Assembly (NCBI GenBank): GCA_942486035.1
Contig: CALNXK010000042.1
Coordinates: forward strand, 2,501,001-2,565,000
From: Porites lobata
Taxonomy: Eukaryota; Cnidaria; Anthozoa; Scleractinia; Poritidae
DNA length: 64,000 bases
Reading direction: 5' to 3'
How positions within the stretch are numbered: the first letter of the stretch is position 1; every line of letters begins with the position of its first letter. The translations under genes and the position numbers were made by a program. The notes under the pieces are model-generated. The model was given only the letters and a program-made list of their open reading frames with translations, did no database searches and was not told where the DNA came from. Shown here one piece after another: positions 36,967-48,924 of this stretch.

Positions 36967-37071
36967 TTGTCCTCCTGAATTTGTGATGATTCTTCTAGTC
37001 TGAGTCACCGTGTATCTGCCACTCTCTTCTCCTGAAGGCGAATTTAACTTAAGAAAGCCCTGTTTAGGGTC
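36967..37071 (-). CDS. B exon (35 codons)
   Basis: DPKQGFLKLNSPSGEESGRY, TVTQTRRIITNSGGQ; acceptor TTTCAG, donor GTTAGT. The A exon expected just upstream in the transcript (37987) is broken. Confidence 0.75.
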
Positions 37072-37986
37072 CTGAAAGAATAATTAGAGTACGCCTTCAG
37101 AGACAGACGAAATATGGCAGGCGTGTGATTGTAGGATGCGCATATGGTTCAAAAGTTACTTCTCAAAGTGCAACTCTGTCGTTTTCGAACTTCTTCGTAG
37201 GGAGATTAGAAAACGCATCAAAATGTTAGTGTGGAGGCAAATCAATCGACGCGTTGTCGATGACAACGAAAACGCATACTTTTGAAAACGCATTATGTGG
37301 AGAGGGCCTTTATATTAGCAAAACAACAATTTAGCACGTACATCACGGTTTCTTGTACATTGACTAAGTGACTAATTTCACGGGTTTTGTAAAAGACGTG
37401 AATTTCTTTCAAAGAAAAAAGTCGTCTTGTTAACGTCCTTTTCAAACACGTTTATGAACAAAAGGGAAGTTAAGAAACGACTACGACGACATTAACGGCA
37501 ACGAGAACGGCAAAAAACAATACTAATAGGCTTACATTGGCAAAAAAAACTTTGTACGCGCATCACGCTTTTTTTGTACATTTCTTTGCCGTCACAGAAA
37601 GACTGCAACGTGAAAATGGGGCTTAAATTCTCTTTTTGTGGAGAACGTCAACACAAGACAAAGACTTTCTTTTCATTGTCCTTAAACTCGATACAGTGAG
37701 TCTTTTAGAATTTAACCCCAGAACAAATTTGCCAACATTTGCCAAATTTAAAGAGTTCGGTTGGAATAAGTGCGATGATGTTTAAAGGAAATCGAATTCA
37801 CTTTTCATAAACTGATGTTTTCGTAAACACTGCCGTCTTTGTTGCTTAAGCTCACTATTGCTAAGTTAGGACGTCTAACTCAAGATATTAGTCAAAAGTA
37901 AAGGGAAGGAACAACATGACTAAAGCGCTAAGAATATCTAGTTTATAAAAGGATCACGCCTTATTATAACCACACTAAACACTTAC

Positions 37987-38211
37987 GGGCATGCGCTCTT
38001 TGTTAGTTGTCATTGCCTTTTCTATTGTCTGGACAGTGATTTTAAGCTTCTGCTTATTTTCGTCGTCCCTCGTGAATAGTATCTGTTGACTTTCTTTTAC
38101 GTTGTTGCTTGATATAGAAGTATCTTTCAATGTCTCTTTTCTGTATTTGGTATCCGTTTCAACTCCTTGTTTATCAAGAATGTCTTTATCTCTACCATCT
38201 GTTGTTTTCAT
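37987..38211 (-). pseudogene. A exon, 5' end and acceptor lost
   Basis: Homology runs from the MKTTDGRDKDIL string to NKERMP|GTAAGT, but at 38220 the sequence leaves the family just where TLQSSAEN and the acceptor should be, joining unrelated-looking intron sequence. No nearby AG with a pyrimidine tract replaces it. The frame has no stop. Confidence 0.75.
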
Positions 38212-39278
38212 GACGGTTTGACAAGCAAAGGCGATAATTGTTTCTGTACATTGTTTTCACAATGCTGAAATAAATATTAACGGATCGAACTTAACAAAGC
38301 AATTTAGTCGGCCTGTTTAACGTCTGTCGTGATGCATAATACTCTGAATAATTTAATGCATATTCCAACGAGCAGCCTCGCGCCCTCGCCGCGCATGTCA
38401 TGTGAGAACTGCCGTGAAGTTTCCAGCCAACACATGTGTAATATGGAGCTGGCACTTAAAGGACTCGCCTTGGCAGAGAAGTGTCTTTTTTACACGGGTT
38501 TTCCCCAGGCTCGCGGCGCGGAATTCTACCCGTTTGGGAATAGATTCGGCTTGTCCTTGCGGTGAGTATTGCTGCGACTTTCGAGGCGTGTGTATTTCCT
38601 TTTGGACACCGGCTCCTGTTTGTTCCTGGTTTCCTGTGCTGCCTCTTACTTGGTAGTCTTTCCAACTGGGTCACGCTTGGTGAGTGGCTTTGGGCTCTTT
38701 TCCGTTTTCTCTCCTGAGTGGATATGGACGCCCGTCACTTTTGGTTCCACCTCCGTCGGGGCTTAACTTTTAGTAAGTTTTTCCCTTTTCTTATTTTTTC
38801 TCTTACTTAGTTTTTCTGGCTTGTTAGTTGTTTTTGCTGTGCTGTATATAGCTTTTAATTTGTGTCGCAAGTTTCTTTTGCTTCTTTTGGGCACAAATTA
38901 CTTGGTCCTCTGCTCTAGCAATCAGCGTTTTTACGCCAATTGCATATTTTTTTCTTGCAATTAGTGTCTTCCTTCCACTAATTGCTTCTTTATTGTAGAT
39001 TGGTGTCCTTTGGACTCTAATTTACCTTTCTGTGTTTTTTTTTTGTGGTTTCAGTTGGTGTCTTCGACATTAACTGTTTATTTTCTTACAATTGGTGTCC
39101 TTCTGCCACCGATTGTTATATTTTCATTTTTACCGTGTGGATAAGCGTCCCTTGACTCTAATCATCCTTCTTTTTTCCTTTTTTTTTTTGCTTTTGGCTT
39201 TTTTGCCTTTTTGCCTTTTTGCCTTTTTGCATCTTCGCTTTTTCGCTTTTGCCTTTTTGCTTCTTCACTTTTGTTATC

Positions 39279-40166
39279 ATGCGCCAACCAAAAACCATTA
39301 GTTTGCAGGTCGGCCGCAAGGTGGCTGACAAAAGCAAAGAAGAGGTCATGACCAAAGTTCTTCGAGTTCTCGCCGGCCTTGACGTTAAGGCTCTCCAGGT
39401 TGCGTACGAGGTCGTCCGTGTTACCTTCGCCTCTCCAGAGCTCTTTCGGGCGGCCAAATGGTTTACGGGAAAGCATCTTTTCGGTTTGTGGTGCTCTATC
39501 TTGGAGGGCGGCCCCCCTATTATGCGCGTGCACGTTTTCGATTTTACTAGGAGGATGACATATCCTTGGAGGTTGCTTTCGAGGTCTATGGTGCAGTCAA
39601 GTCTGTCAAAAAGCAGACTTTTCTTTCCAATCAAAACATCTTTAATGGTACCAGGCTTGTTGATGTTGCCTTTTCTGGGGTATTACCCCGCTTTCTGATG
39701 GTGGACGGGTATTTATGTCGTTTGTGGTATCGTGGTCAACCCCTGGTTTGCAATCTTTGTTCCGTTAAGGACCACAGATCGGCAAACTGCCCTAACAAGG
39801 ACAAGTGCACAAAGTGTAGGAAAACCGGGCACTTTGCTCGGAATTGTACCTTTGCCGGGTCAGCAGGAGACTCTGGCCTCATCTTTGCAGTCTGCGGAGG
39901 CCAGTGTCTCTCATGATTCTCCTCACTCTCAGCTTCTTAAGGATAACGAGCTCGATCTACTGCAGAGTCAGTCGATTCTGCCGGACTTAGTCGCTCTCAG
40001 TGGTGATTCTTCTGATGCGGAGTTCAACCAAAGGGCCTCTAAAAGAGTAGGGAAGACAAGGGCTCTCCTGCCAAAAAGAGTAATTCTGCTCCAAGCCCTA
40101 CTTTCAAAATTTGTTTTACAAGCAGCCAAGAGTTTAACTCTCTTGTTGCCAATTCTGCTGAATTAG
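39279..40166 (+). pseudogene. LINE ORF1 with two CCHC zinc knuckles
   Basis: Starts at ATG 39279 (MRQPKTISLQVGRK). After about 90 codons the homologous frame shifts near 39550 to EVAFEVYGAVKSV and on to two knuckles, CNLCSVKDHRSANC and CTKCRKTGHFARNC, each C-x2-C-x4-H-x4-C. Another shift near 39870 leads to a Ser-rich tail. Zinc knuckles of this sort bind nucleic acid in LINE ORF1/gag-like proteins. Two frameshifts make it non-functional. Confidence 0.8.
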
Positions 40167-40524
40167 ATGGAAATAATGAAAGCAATAGTAGTACTGAAAG
40201 ATCAAATAAAGTCAATGATATTACTCGTCAACGTTGGTCGGCTACCCGCCTAGGAGAGAGAAACTCTGATGTAAAACCTACGACCCGTCGATTTCGCTGC
40301 TACCGTCCCAGCTTGCTACGCCGTGACGGATGGACTTCGGCTGTAAAGGGTGGGGCCAGTTTGGGCGCACTGTACTCCAACTAAAAACTCCGCAGCGCAG
40401 GCCAAAGGGCTTGTCCACGTCCATGTCTACGACCACAACCACCAAGTCCTTTAGGGATGGGAAAGGGGCGAAAACGGCAGGTGGAAGATGTCACTGGAAG
40501 CCGCAGTCTCAATCCTGAATACAG

Positions 40525-41646
40525 GTGGTTAAGCTCGTCTCCTTTATACTCAGTTGGCGGCCGTCAACGGGCATCTTCTCAAGCGGCCGAACAGAAACAG
40601 AATCAAATCATAAGTCAAGTGGAAGGAGACAAAGGAAATCCTTACCGAAGGACTACAAGGGTTTGAAAGTCGCATGCTGGAAGAGTAAGGCCATGCTCGA
40701 CTTAGCCGACAGCAGTCGTCCAGAAAGCCGCTCGGCTCTCGTTGCACACGAATTATCACGATTCGATGTCGACATCGCAGCTCTCAGTAAAGTTCGCTTC
40801 CCAGAAGAGGGCTGCCTGAAAGAAAAGGGTGCCGGTTACACCATCTACAGGTCTGGCAAACCGTCAACTGAGAAACGTCTTTCAGGTGTAGGTTTCACGG
40901 TGAGGACCTCCATCGTCTCCAAACTTGAAACTTTGCCCTCACGTCACTCGGATGGCATCGCCTCCATGCGTCTTCCGCTGAACATCGAACAACACCTCAC
41001 ACTCTTCAGCGTTTGCTCCCCTACTCTTCGGGCAGAACCTGCAGAAAAGGAACGATTCTACTTCGACCTTCGGAGGCTACTGCAAAGCACCCCCGCAGCC
41101 GACAAGGTACTGATCCTTGGTGACTTCAACGCCAGAGTTGGTCGAGACACTGAAGCCTGGAAAGGAGTCCTTGGGAGACATGGCGTTGGAAACTGCAACG
41201 ACAACGGGCGCCTACTGCTAGAGTTCTGCTCGGAGCAACAACTCACCATTACAAGCACGATCTTCCAGCAAAGAGACAATTTGAAAACAACCTGGATGCA
41301 TCCTCGGTCGAAACTCTGGCGTCTCCTCGACTTTGTTTTAGTGCGCCGATCTGACCTGAAAGATGTCTTACACACCAGAGTTATGCCCAGCGCAGAGTGT
41401 CATACAGATCAACGCCTTGTCCGCTACAAACCCAACCTTCAGTTTAAACCAAAACCAAAGAAGAGTGGTCCCAGAGGGAAAAAACGCATTGTCAGCGACC
41501 TCCGCTCAGCTGAAGTGGAAGCTAAATTTCAGGCAGTTCTCCACAGTTTGCTTCACAGTTTGAAGAGAACCGGAGAGACTCCCTCAAAGACAAACAACAG
41601 AGGAGGAAAGCTCAAGCTGCTTTCACCACTGAAAACCCAGACCTGA
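40525..41646 (+). pseudogene. LINE APE-type endonuclease, RT missing
   Basis: The 373-codon frame holds an endonuclease/exonuclease/phosphatase domain from about residue 46: LKVACW, DIAALSKVRFPEEG, GVGFTV, VLILGDFNARVG, WRLLDFVLVRR, ECHTDQRL. In active relatives the ALSE Glu and the final TDHR His are catalytic; here they are Lys and Gln. The frame stops after the domain, and in another frame (from about 41595) a Cys/His tail YMCRHCMRTCLPRIGLLSHE follows directly, the usual end of such LINE ORF2 proteins, so the RT region was deleted. Confidence 0.8.
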
Positions 41647-42102
41647 CCTACATGTGCCGACACTGCATGAGGACCTGCCTGCCTCGCATCGGCCTCCTCA
41701 GCCACGAACGGGCCCGCAGTCGGCATAGACAACAACCTTCCTGATCCTCGTTTGCGAAGCCAAGCCAAACAGTCTTTAAGTAGTATTTTAACTAGTCAGG
41801 AGGCGGATTTCGATTCCCTGGCGAAGTTGGCGGGCTGGCTCAGTATGGAAGTGCCCCCTCCCATTTTGGCCGTCTTTTTACCCTGTAGGTTATCCTAGTT
41901 TTTTTTTCTTTTTTGTCGGATCGTTTTTTCCCTTTGTTTTTATGGCCTAGGGGCACCGCACCGCCCCTCTTGGCACTTAACGATACCTATAACTAGTATT
42001 AGTTTTATTTCTTCTTAAGGGGGTTAATAGAGCGCGAATCTGGTATATATAGAAGTTAATACGAAAGTCAAATATTTTCTCGTCATTAGTAGTGGAACTA
42101 AC

Positions 42103-42207
42103 TTGTACTTTTGAATTTGTGATGATCCTTCTGGTCTGAGTCACCGTGTATCTGCCACTCTCTTCTCCTGAAGGCGATTTTAACTGAAGAAAGTCCTCTT
42201 TATGATA
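42103..42207 (-). CDS. B exon (35 codons)
   Basis: Begins YHKEDFLQLKSPSGEE where others have DPKEDFLKLK; the acceptor is CCAG|TAT. Continues RYTVTQTRRIITNSKVQ before GTTAGT. Now separated from the next A exon by the LINE. Confidence 0.7.
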
Positions 42208-43210
42208 CTGGAAGAAAAATTAGAATACGCCTTCAAACACAGAGGAAATGTCGCAGGCGCGTGATTGTAGCATGCGCACATGGTTCAACTTACTTCTCAA
42301 CATGCAACTATACCGTTCTCGAACGTCTTAAAATAGTCAATGGAAAACGCTTCAAAGCCGAATTGTGGATGCAAATTAATCGACGCGTTGCGATGACAAC
42401 GAAAAAGCACATTTTTGAAAACACATTAGTGTGGACAGGTCCTTATTTTAGCAAAACAACAACTTTGCAAGTGCATCACGGTTTTTTGTACGTTGCAACA
42501 ACAACGACGTGATTAAGTGTCTAATTTCACGGGTTTTGTAAAGGACGTGAACAAGACAAAAAAGTAGTAAGCTGTTGTCTTTTCCCGTAATGGACGAGAA
42601 CAAAACAACTACTTTCTTTCAAAGAAAGTAGTTGTTATACTGTTTTGCCTTGTTAACGCCTTTTACAAAGCAGACACTTTTATAAACAATAGGGAGCTTA
42701 AGCAACGGCGACGACGACAGTAACGGCAACGAGAATGGCAAAAAAGCAATGCTAATAGGCTTAGACTGGCAAAAAACGACTTTCCACGTACATCACACTT
42801 TTTTATACATTTCTTTACCGTCACTGCAAGACTGCGACGTGAAAATGAGGTCTAAGTTCACGTTTTGAAGACAACGTGAACACAAGACAACGACGTTCTT
42901 TTCTTTTCCTGAAATTCGATACAGTCTTTTAGAATTAAACCCCAGAACAAATTTGTCAACATCTGACGAATTGAAAGAGTTCGGTTGGAATAAGTGCGAC
43001 AAAGTTTGAAGCAAATCGACTTCACTTTTTATAAAGTGACATTTTCGTAACCACCGCCGTCTTAGTTGCTTAAGCTCACTATTGCTAAGTTAGGACGTCT
43101 AACCCAAAAAATCAGTCAAACGTAAAGGGAATTAACGACATGACTAAAGCGCCCAAAAAGTCTAGTATATAAAAAGATCACGCATTATCATAACAACACT
43201 TTACACTTAC

Positions 43211-43471
43211 GGGCGTGCCCTCTTTGTTAGTTGTCATTGCCTCTTCGGTTGTGTGAACAGTAATTTTAGCCTTCTGCTTATTTTCATCTTCCCTCAGAAA
43301 CAGTGTCTGCTGACTTTCTTTTATGTTGTTGCTTGATGTAGGTGTGTCTTTCAATGTCACTTCTCTGTATTTGGCATTCGTTTCATCTCCTTGTTTACCT
43401 AGAATGTCTTTATGTATACTATCTCTTGTTTTCATGACGGTTTGAGAATTTTCAGCTGAAGATTGAAGGGT
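43211..43471 (-). CDS. A exon (87 codons), diverged early copy
   Basis: Opens TLQSSAENSQTV, then MKTRDSIHKDILGKQGDETN, the most diverged start in the array proper; NNIKESQQTLFLRED and HTTEEAMTTNKEGTP follow. Phase 0-0, GTAAGT donor. It is the first A exon after the founder at 47353. Confidence 0.8.
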
Positions 43472-43820
43472 CTGTTGATTTTAAAATGTAAGATATTAAA
43501 TGTGTGTGGCTAAATTGACAGAGTTTATGCCATATTATTACGCTGCCTTTAAACATCTCAGGTTCCAAAACACTCTGGAAAGGAAGATCTGCTTTTTATT
43601 CCAGTCAGAAAAAGGGGCGCATGTTTTTCTGTTAAAGGAATTTAGTTGGCATGTTATACGTCTAACGTGATTCTTAGGCCTTAGTATGTTACTCTGAATA
43701 GATATATGTATTATTAGTGTTATTTCTTTTTTAAGGGTGGCGTTGACAAGCGCGAATATGGTATACATAGAAGCTGATAAGAAAGTCAGCTATTTCCTTG
43801 TCATTAGTAGAGGAACTAAC

Positions 43821-43934
43821 CTGTCCTCCTGAACTTGTAATGACTCTTCTGGTACGAGTCACCGTGTATCTACCACTCTCTTCTCCTGAGATCTGTGAAG
43901 ACGATTTTAACTTAAGAAAGCTTTCTTCTTGGTC
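43821..43934 (-). CDS. B exon (38 codons, QIS form)
   Basis: DQEESFLKLKSSSQISGEE, RYTVTRTRRVITSSGGQ, last codon CAG before GTTAGT. Directly precedes the A exon at 43211. Confidence 0.75.
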
Positions 43935-44753
43935 CTGGAAAAGAATTAGAGACAGAGGAAATATCGCAGGCGCGTGATTCTAGGATGCGCTCATGGTTCA
44001 ACTTACTTCTTAACGTGCAACCCTATCGTTTTCGAACGTTTTAATACGGAAAGTCGAAAACGCATCAACAGGTTAGTGTGGATACAAATCAATCGACACG
44101 TTGTCAATGACAACGAAAACGCATACTTTTGAAAACGCAGTAGTGTGAACAGGGCCTAAGATTTGCAAAACAACAACTTTGCACATACATCCCGGTTTTT
44201 TTGCACATTTCAACAACAACGACGTGACCAAGTGCCTAATTTCAAGGGTTTTGTAGAGGACGTGAACAAGACAACTACTTTCTTTCAAACAAAGTAGTTG
44301 TCTTCTTGAAGTCCTTTACAAAGCAAACACGTTTATAAACAATAGGGAACTGAAGCAACGACGATGACGACAGTAACGACAACGAGAACGGCAAAAAAGC
44401 AATGCTAATAGGCTTAGATTGGCAAAAAACAACTTTGCACGTGCATCACACTTTTTTGTACATTTCTTTCACGTTTTTCACGTTTTACGGAGGACGTGAA
44501 CACAAGACAAGACAACAAATATGTCAACATTTTACGAATTGAAAGAGTTCGGTTGAAATAAGTGCAATGGGAATTTAGTTGGCCAGTTCTCTACGTCTAA
44601 CATGATTCTTTAGGCTTTAGTATGTTACTCTGAATAGTTTATTGTATTTATTAGTTTAGTTCTTCTTAAGGGCGTTAATAGAAAGCTAATGTAGTATATA
44701 TAGAAGCTGATAAGAAAGTCAGAAATTTCCTCGTCATTAGCAGTGGAACTAAC

Positions 44754-44864
44754 TTGTCCTCCTGATGTGATGATTCTTCTGGTCTTAGTCACCGTGTATC
44801 TGCCACTATCTTCTCCTGAGATCTGTGAAGGCGATTTTAACTTAAGAGAGTCCTCTTTAGGGTC
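44754..44864 (-). CDS. B exon (37 codons, QIS form)
   Basis: DPKEDSLKLKSPSQISGED, RYTVTKTRRIITSGGQ. One codon shorter near the end than the copy at 43821. Two B exons in a row here, with no A exon between, flank a decayed R1 module. Confidence 0.75.
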
Positions 44865-45286
44865 CTGGAAGAAAAATTAGAATACGCCTTCAAAGACAGA
44901 GGAAGTTTTCATTGGTTATAATTATCTTTCACGGAGTTGTTATCCTTTGGGATTTGCCATTCTACTTTTTGGTTTTTGTGTGAGATAAGATGATGGGTAG
45001 GAAAGGAAGGAAAAAAAAGCTCTTTTCCTTTTGAATCAGAGTTCCGCCAGATATAAGCGGATCAAAGCCTGTATAGTTCTTTTCTCCGGAATTGATATTA
45101 ATCAAGTGAGCGTGTAAGACATTTTCTTTTAGAAAAGGGTTATGATCCGCAATGCGCCTGCTGTTTTAGGTCAAATAATAGTAACATAAAAGTTGTGCCA
45201 ACAACAGTTTTCTTTTTTGTCTCGAGAACTTTGACTTCTTGTATGCGGTTATCGTTTTACTTAATACATCCCCAATACTTTATCAC

Positions 45287-45323
45287 GGAAGAAGAAGAAG
45301 AAGAAGAAGAAGAAGAAGAAGAG
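45287..45323. repeat. GAA microsatellite
   Basis: About twelve GAA/AAG triplets in an intron between B exons. The rest of 44.9-46.3 kb has no coding sequence I can support. Confidence 0.9.
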
Positions 45324-46322
45324 TAGAGTGCTTATCAATTCTTTTGACTTAATAATGGTCTTAAAGTGAAGAAGTCAGAAGATCTTTCACTGGTTAAAAA
45401 TTTGTTTGATGCTGATTTTGGTGCAAAGGGGCCTATTATCCATGCAAGTAAATAAACTTCCAAAAATTCTATTTCTCAATGAATGACTCCACAATTCCAG
45501 ACTAACCACGGCTTTTTCAAAATCAAGTGATGAAGAGTGACAGGAATTTGTTCCATATTAGGATGATTTTTTGCACTTCCTTCTATACCTGTCCTGAAAC
45601 TCACACTTTATTGAAGGTGACGTGAACTGCGGAGAAACACATGTTTTAATGAAGATATGATCGTCGTAGTGGTTTTTGCAATTTAAGCAATTGCAAATAA
45701 ACACGAAAAGAATTTCGGGACGTCAGCGGTATTGGAATCTGCAATGCATCTGTCTTTTTAAGTCAAATATTAGCAAGTCAAATATTAGTAACGTTAGTGC
45801 TGCAGTGCTCTACCATACATTGGGAGCAGGCCAATTTGTTGCGAGTTTAGATTTTTTTTTTTGGAGAATGCACACTAGAGCCTAGTGATCGCCATGCAAG
45901 AGGCCACCGTGAAATAGCCTCAAGGTGTTTATTAACCTGTTCTGTTAAGGTTTCCGTCGCGTTAATCGATTTCTTTCACTGTTTAACTAATTGATACTTG
46001 CGATGGTTATTTTGTACGACACGCCTCGTGTAAGATTAAACATTTAAGTTGTTGTTTTAATCTGATGTCAGAGTGTGCCGCCATTCGTCGCTACACTGTG
46101 AACCATCCTGGCCGCCTTGTCGCTATTTCCATTCGCAACTGCGCCAATTGTTACTTGCATCAAAGTTTTTGAGTCACTCAATGAGGATTGTTATGTCTGA
46201 AGTTGAAAAAGTAACTTAGTCCTCCTTTTTTCCGTGGAAAAGATGGCTGGAAACTATGGACCATTGTTTTAAAATATATTTTCAACGCTGGAACTGGAAT
46301 TTCCCAATAAAGGAAAACATAC

Positions 46323-46460
46323 CTTGTTAGATGTTGTAGAATGAACCCCTTCTCCTGAGCTTGTGATGATTTTACTTGTTTGGGTTACAGAATAGGCATA
46401 ACTCCCTTCTCCTGTGTCCGTAGTGGACAATGTTAAGTTTGGAACCTTTTTTTCGGGCTC
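46323..46460 (-). CDS. B exon, founder-type (46 codons)
   Basis: EPEKKVPNLTLSTTDTGEGS, YAYSVTQTSKIITSSGEG, then VHSTTSNK before GTATGT. Eleven codons longer than array copies because its donor lies further downstream. Acceptor CTTCCAG. Phase 0-0. Confidence 0.85.
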
Positions 46461-46699
46461 CTGGAAGTTGAAATTTCTCATCGTTATCACAATCGCATTT
46501 TGAACAATCTGGTGGTATATGTAGCTACGGTAATCTTATCACGAGCCAAGAAGAGCATATTTTTCTCTTTTAATTTTATTTAAAGAAAGACGTACTCTGA
46601 CATTCAATACGCTTAAAATCATAATTATCCATTGTCTCAATAGCGTTATCAACTATTTCACGAAATCCTGCTCGCTTGCGAGTTCTGATAGGCCGAACG

Positions 46700-47010
46700 T
46701 TTTTTCCAAGGGTTGATTTCCATTGTGGCGTAATTTTCCGTTCGAAAGCAAATAAAATATACGAGCGTAAATGAAATAGAGGCAATGTATGCCAAGCGTA
46801 AACGGGGAAAGTTGAGTGAGCGTCAACTTTTACTTTTACGCGTGACCTTCCATACATCGTCTCTATTTTATTTACGCGCGTACATAAAATAAAAGCAATG
46901 TATGAAAGGCCGCGCGTAAAAGTAAAGTTGAGGGAGGTTCAATTTTCCCGAGTACGCGAGACCTTCCATACATTGCCTCCATCTTATTTACGCACGTAAA
47001 AATTACGCGG
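46700..47010. repeat. inverted/direct repeat cluster
   Basis: Two related segments with CAATGTATG(C/A)(C/A)A, GTAAAAGTAAAGTTGA-type strings and ATTTACGC(G/A)CGTA are arranged as direct and inverted copies around 46840-46900. Non-coding, probably a degraded MITE. Confidence 0.5.
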
Positions 47011-47352
47011 CAGTAGAAACCCACCCTAACGGATGATAACAGCATATCTCCCATTATTTCTTTAGTGCGCGCTCAACCAACTCTCTGACATTAGCATGCA
47101 GATTAACCCGTGAAAGATCGAACAAACACTGAAATAGACTTCACATCGTTGTAGAGACATCATGGTTACAAATTTCAATTTTTGACTTTTCTTTTTCTCT
47201 TCACTATCAATGTCTCTGGAGTTAAAAATAGAAGACAGACCATTTTTCTTCCTCACAAATACAAAAAAGAGGTGAGATTTTGGGGAAGACTGGAGAATTT
47301 GTTTAGATGACATAAACGGGGATTGTACATCTCTACAACAGTTCATACGTAC

Positions 47353-47640
47353 GTTAATTGTTTTTCCCACGTTCTCCTTTTCCTTTTCATTTATTTTCTT
47401 GTCCATTGTTTCTCTGCTTGCTTGAACAGTGGTCCTAATGCTTCCTTCTGTTTCTTTCTCCCATGAAAAAACGTCAGGAAACTGGTCCGTTCTATTGTTA
47501 GTTATCTCTGTATCTTTCACGCTACGTTCTGTGACCTTGGCATCTGTTTTACTTCCTCTTCCACTCAGTATGTCGGTACCTTTGTCAGTGTTCGTTACTT
47601 TCATGACTGTAATTGAATCTGCGGCTGAGGATTGCAGTGT
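47353..47640 (-). CDS. A exon, founder-type (96 codons)
   Basis: TLQSSAADSITVMKVTNTDK, GTDILSGRGSKTDAKVTERS, VKDTEI..., ending in a charged KINEKEKENVGKTIN segment before GTACGT. It aligns with array A exons at TLQSSA, GTDIL/DKDIL, KTDAK, the acidic-basic middle and the STVQ/TVH...ETM region, but has about nine extra codons at its end. Phase 0-0. Confidence 0.85.
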
Positions 47641-48786
47641 CTGTAGATAAGAAGAGAGGGCTTGTTAGCATTGTTGCAACTATGAGTTGAGAAAAGCGGC
47701 TGCATTAGTTCAGATTGAGTCTTAGAAATGATAAAGCATAATCGCTTCTTGATTACATAAAACTCTAACTTCTCCAGGAAAAACACATTAGGCCGAAGAT
47801 CTACAGTAAAAACCCGCGTGGAAGAACTAGCAAAATAGTTCTTGTATTTTGTTTTAGTTATTGGCAATTTAGCCCCTGCAGGTTCTTAATTTCTAATATA
47901 CACATTTAACCGGGGATAAAAGCGATGCTCTCGTTAATATACTAATAATTTACTCAAAAAATAAAATCGTGTAATACTAAACGGCGACGGCAACGAGAAC
48001 GGCCAAAGAAACAATAAATCTGATTAGCAAAAAAAAACAACTTTACATTTCTTTTTCGTTGTTGTTGCATCGTGAAACTTCCTCATTACACGTTTTATGG
48101 AAAAATTGTTGTATGTGCTCACAAAAAAATTTTGTTGCTTGTATTCCTTTTTGCTTTATTTCCAGTGCTGCTCTTTTTTCACCTTGTTGGCTGCTAGCAT
48201 TTCTTATTTTCTCACCGCCGCTACAAAATGTAAATGTTGCCCCTCCTACGAAATTCGTCTACTTTGTTTTTTTTATCGCTTGCTCTAGCTTCATGTCGCC
48301 ATTTTTCTTGTTGAGTTTCGCTAGCCTGTCGCGTAGTTTCTCGTTTTCTCTGTCTTTCTCTTTCTCTATATTCCAAATATGAGGGTATGACAATTAATCT
48401 AAGCTTAATACTTTAGACAACACGGATAAAGAAACAATATAATATAATAACAATATTTTTGGCAGCAGGTTCTTAAGCCAGTAGATTCTTATACGCAGGT
48501 TTTTACTGTATAAGGGGTCTCAGAGTCGCTGATACATGTGGTAATATCTTTGGACTTAAATATCTACGTATTGTCAGGTAAAAGAAACGTTTTTATAAGA
48601 CCTTATAGGTCCTATATAGGAAGAGGTGGTATAAAATTGGTTAAAGAAATGAAATAGGGAACATGGGTCAGGAATTTTTAAGCGTTATGATGTCTTAAAA
48701 TATTTTTGATATGCGTAATTAAGGATACATAATTGAAAGTAAAACCACTTTTGAATAAATTGGTCATGAAAGCGAAAGATAGATAC

Positions 48787-48924
48787 CTTGTATGTAGTTG
48801 TTGAAGAACTCCTTTCACTTCCATTTGTCACAATTCGCCTGGTTTGTGTAACAGTGTAACTATAACTTCCCTCTCCTAAAGTATCAAGGGGTCGTGCTAA
48901 CTTGTGAATTTCCAATTCCAGTTC
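48787..48924 (-). CDS. B exon, founder-type (46 codons), first repeat exon
   Basis: ELELEIHKLARPLDTLGEGS, YSYTVTQTRRIVTNGSER, SSSTTTYK before GTATCT. First of the A/B series after the Ser-rich linker. The YTVTQTRRI core is the best conserved part of all B exons. Confidence 0.85.

Larger units (their letters stand above)
38365..41996 (+). mobile_element. LINE, internally deleted
   Basis: Inserted in intron sequence that reads ...AATTTAATG to its left and TATTAGTTTTATTTCTTC to its right, as in intact array introns. It carries a 5' region, a broken ORF1, an endonuclease ORF and a 3' end finishing CTTGGCACTTAACGATACC. No reverse transcriptase is present. CTTTTTGCC pyrimidine repeats occupy about 39190-39270 just before ORF1. 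Confidence 0.8.

Noticed and set aside
6128..38211. CRISPR-like spacing of repeats
   Set aside because: Units are 86-87 codon exons within kilobase-long duplicated blocks in a eukaryotic gene; no short direct repeats with unique spacers.
39158..39634. Minus-strand 158-codon frame with a Lys-rich tail
   Set aside because: Antisense to LINE ORF1 and the CTTTTTGCC repeats; Lys run is the reverse of the pyrimidine tract.
47429..47650. Plus-strand 73-codon frame
   Set aside because: Antisense of the founder A exon.
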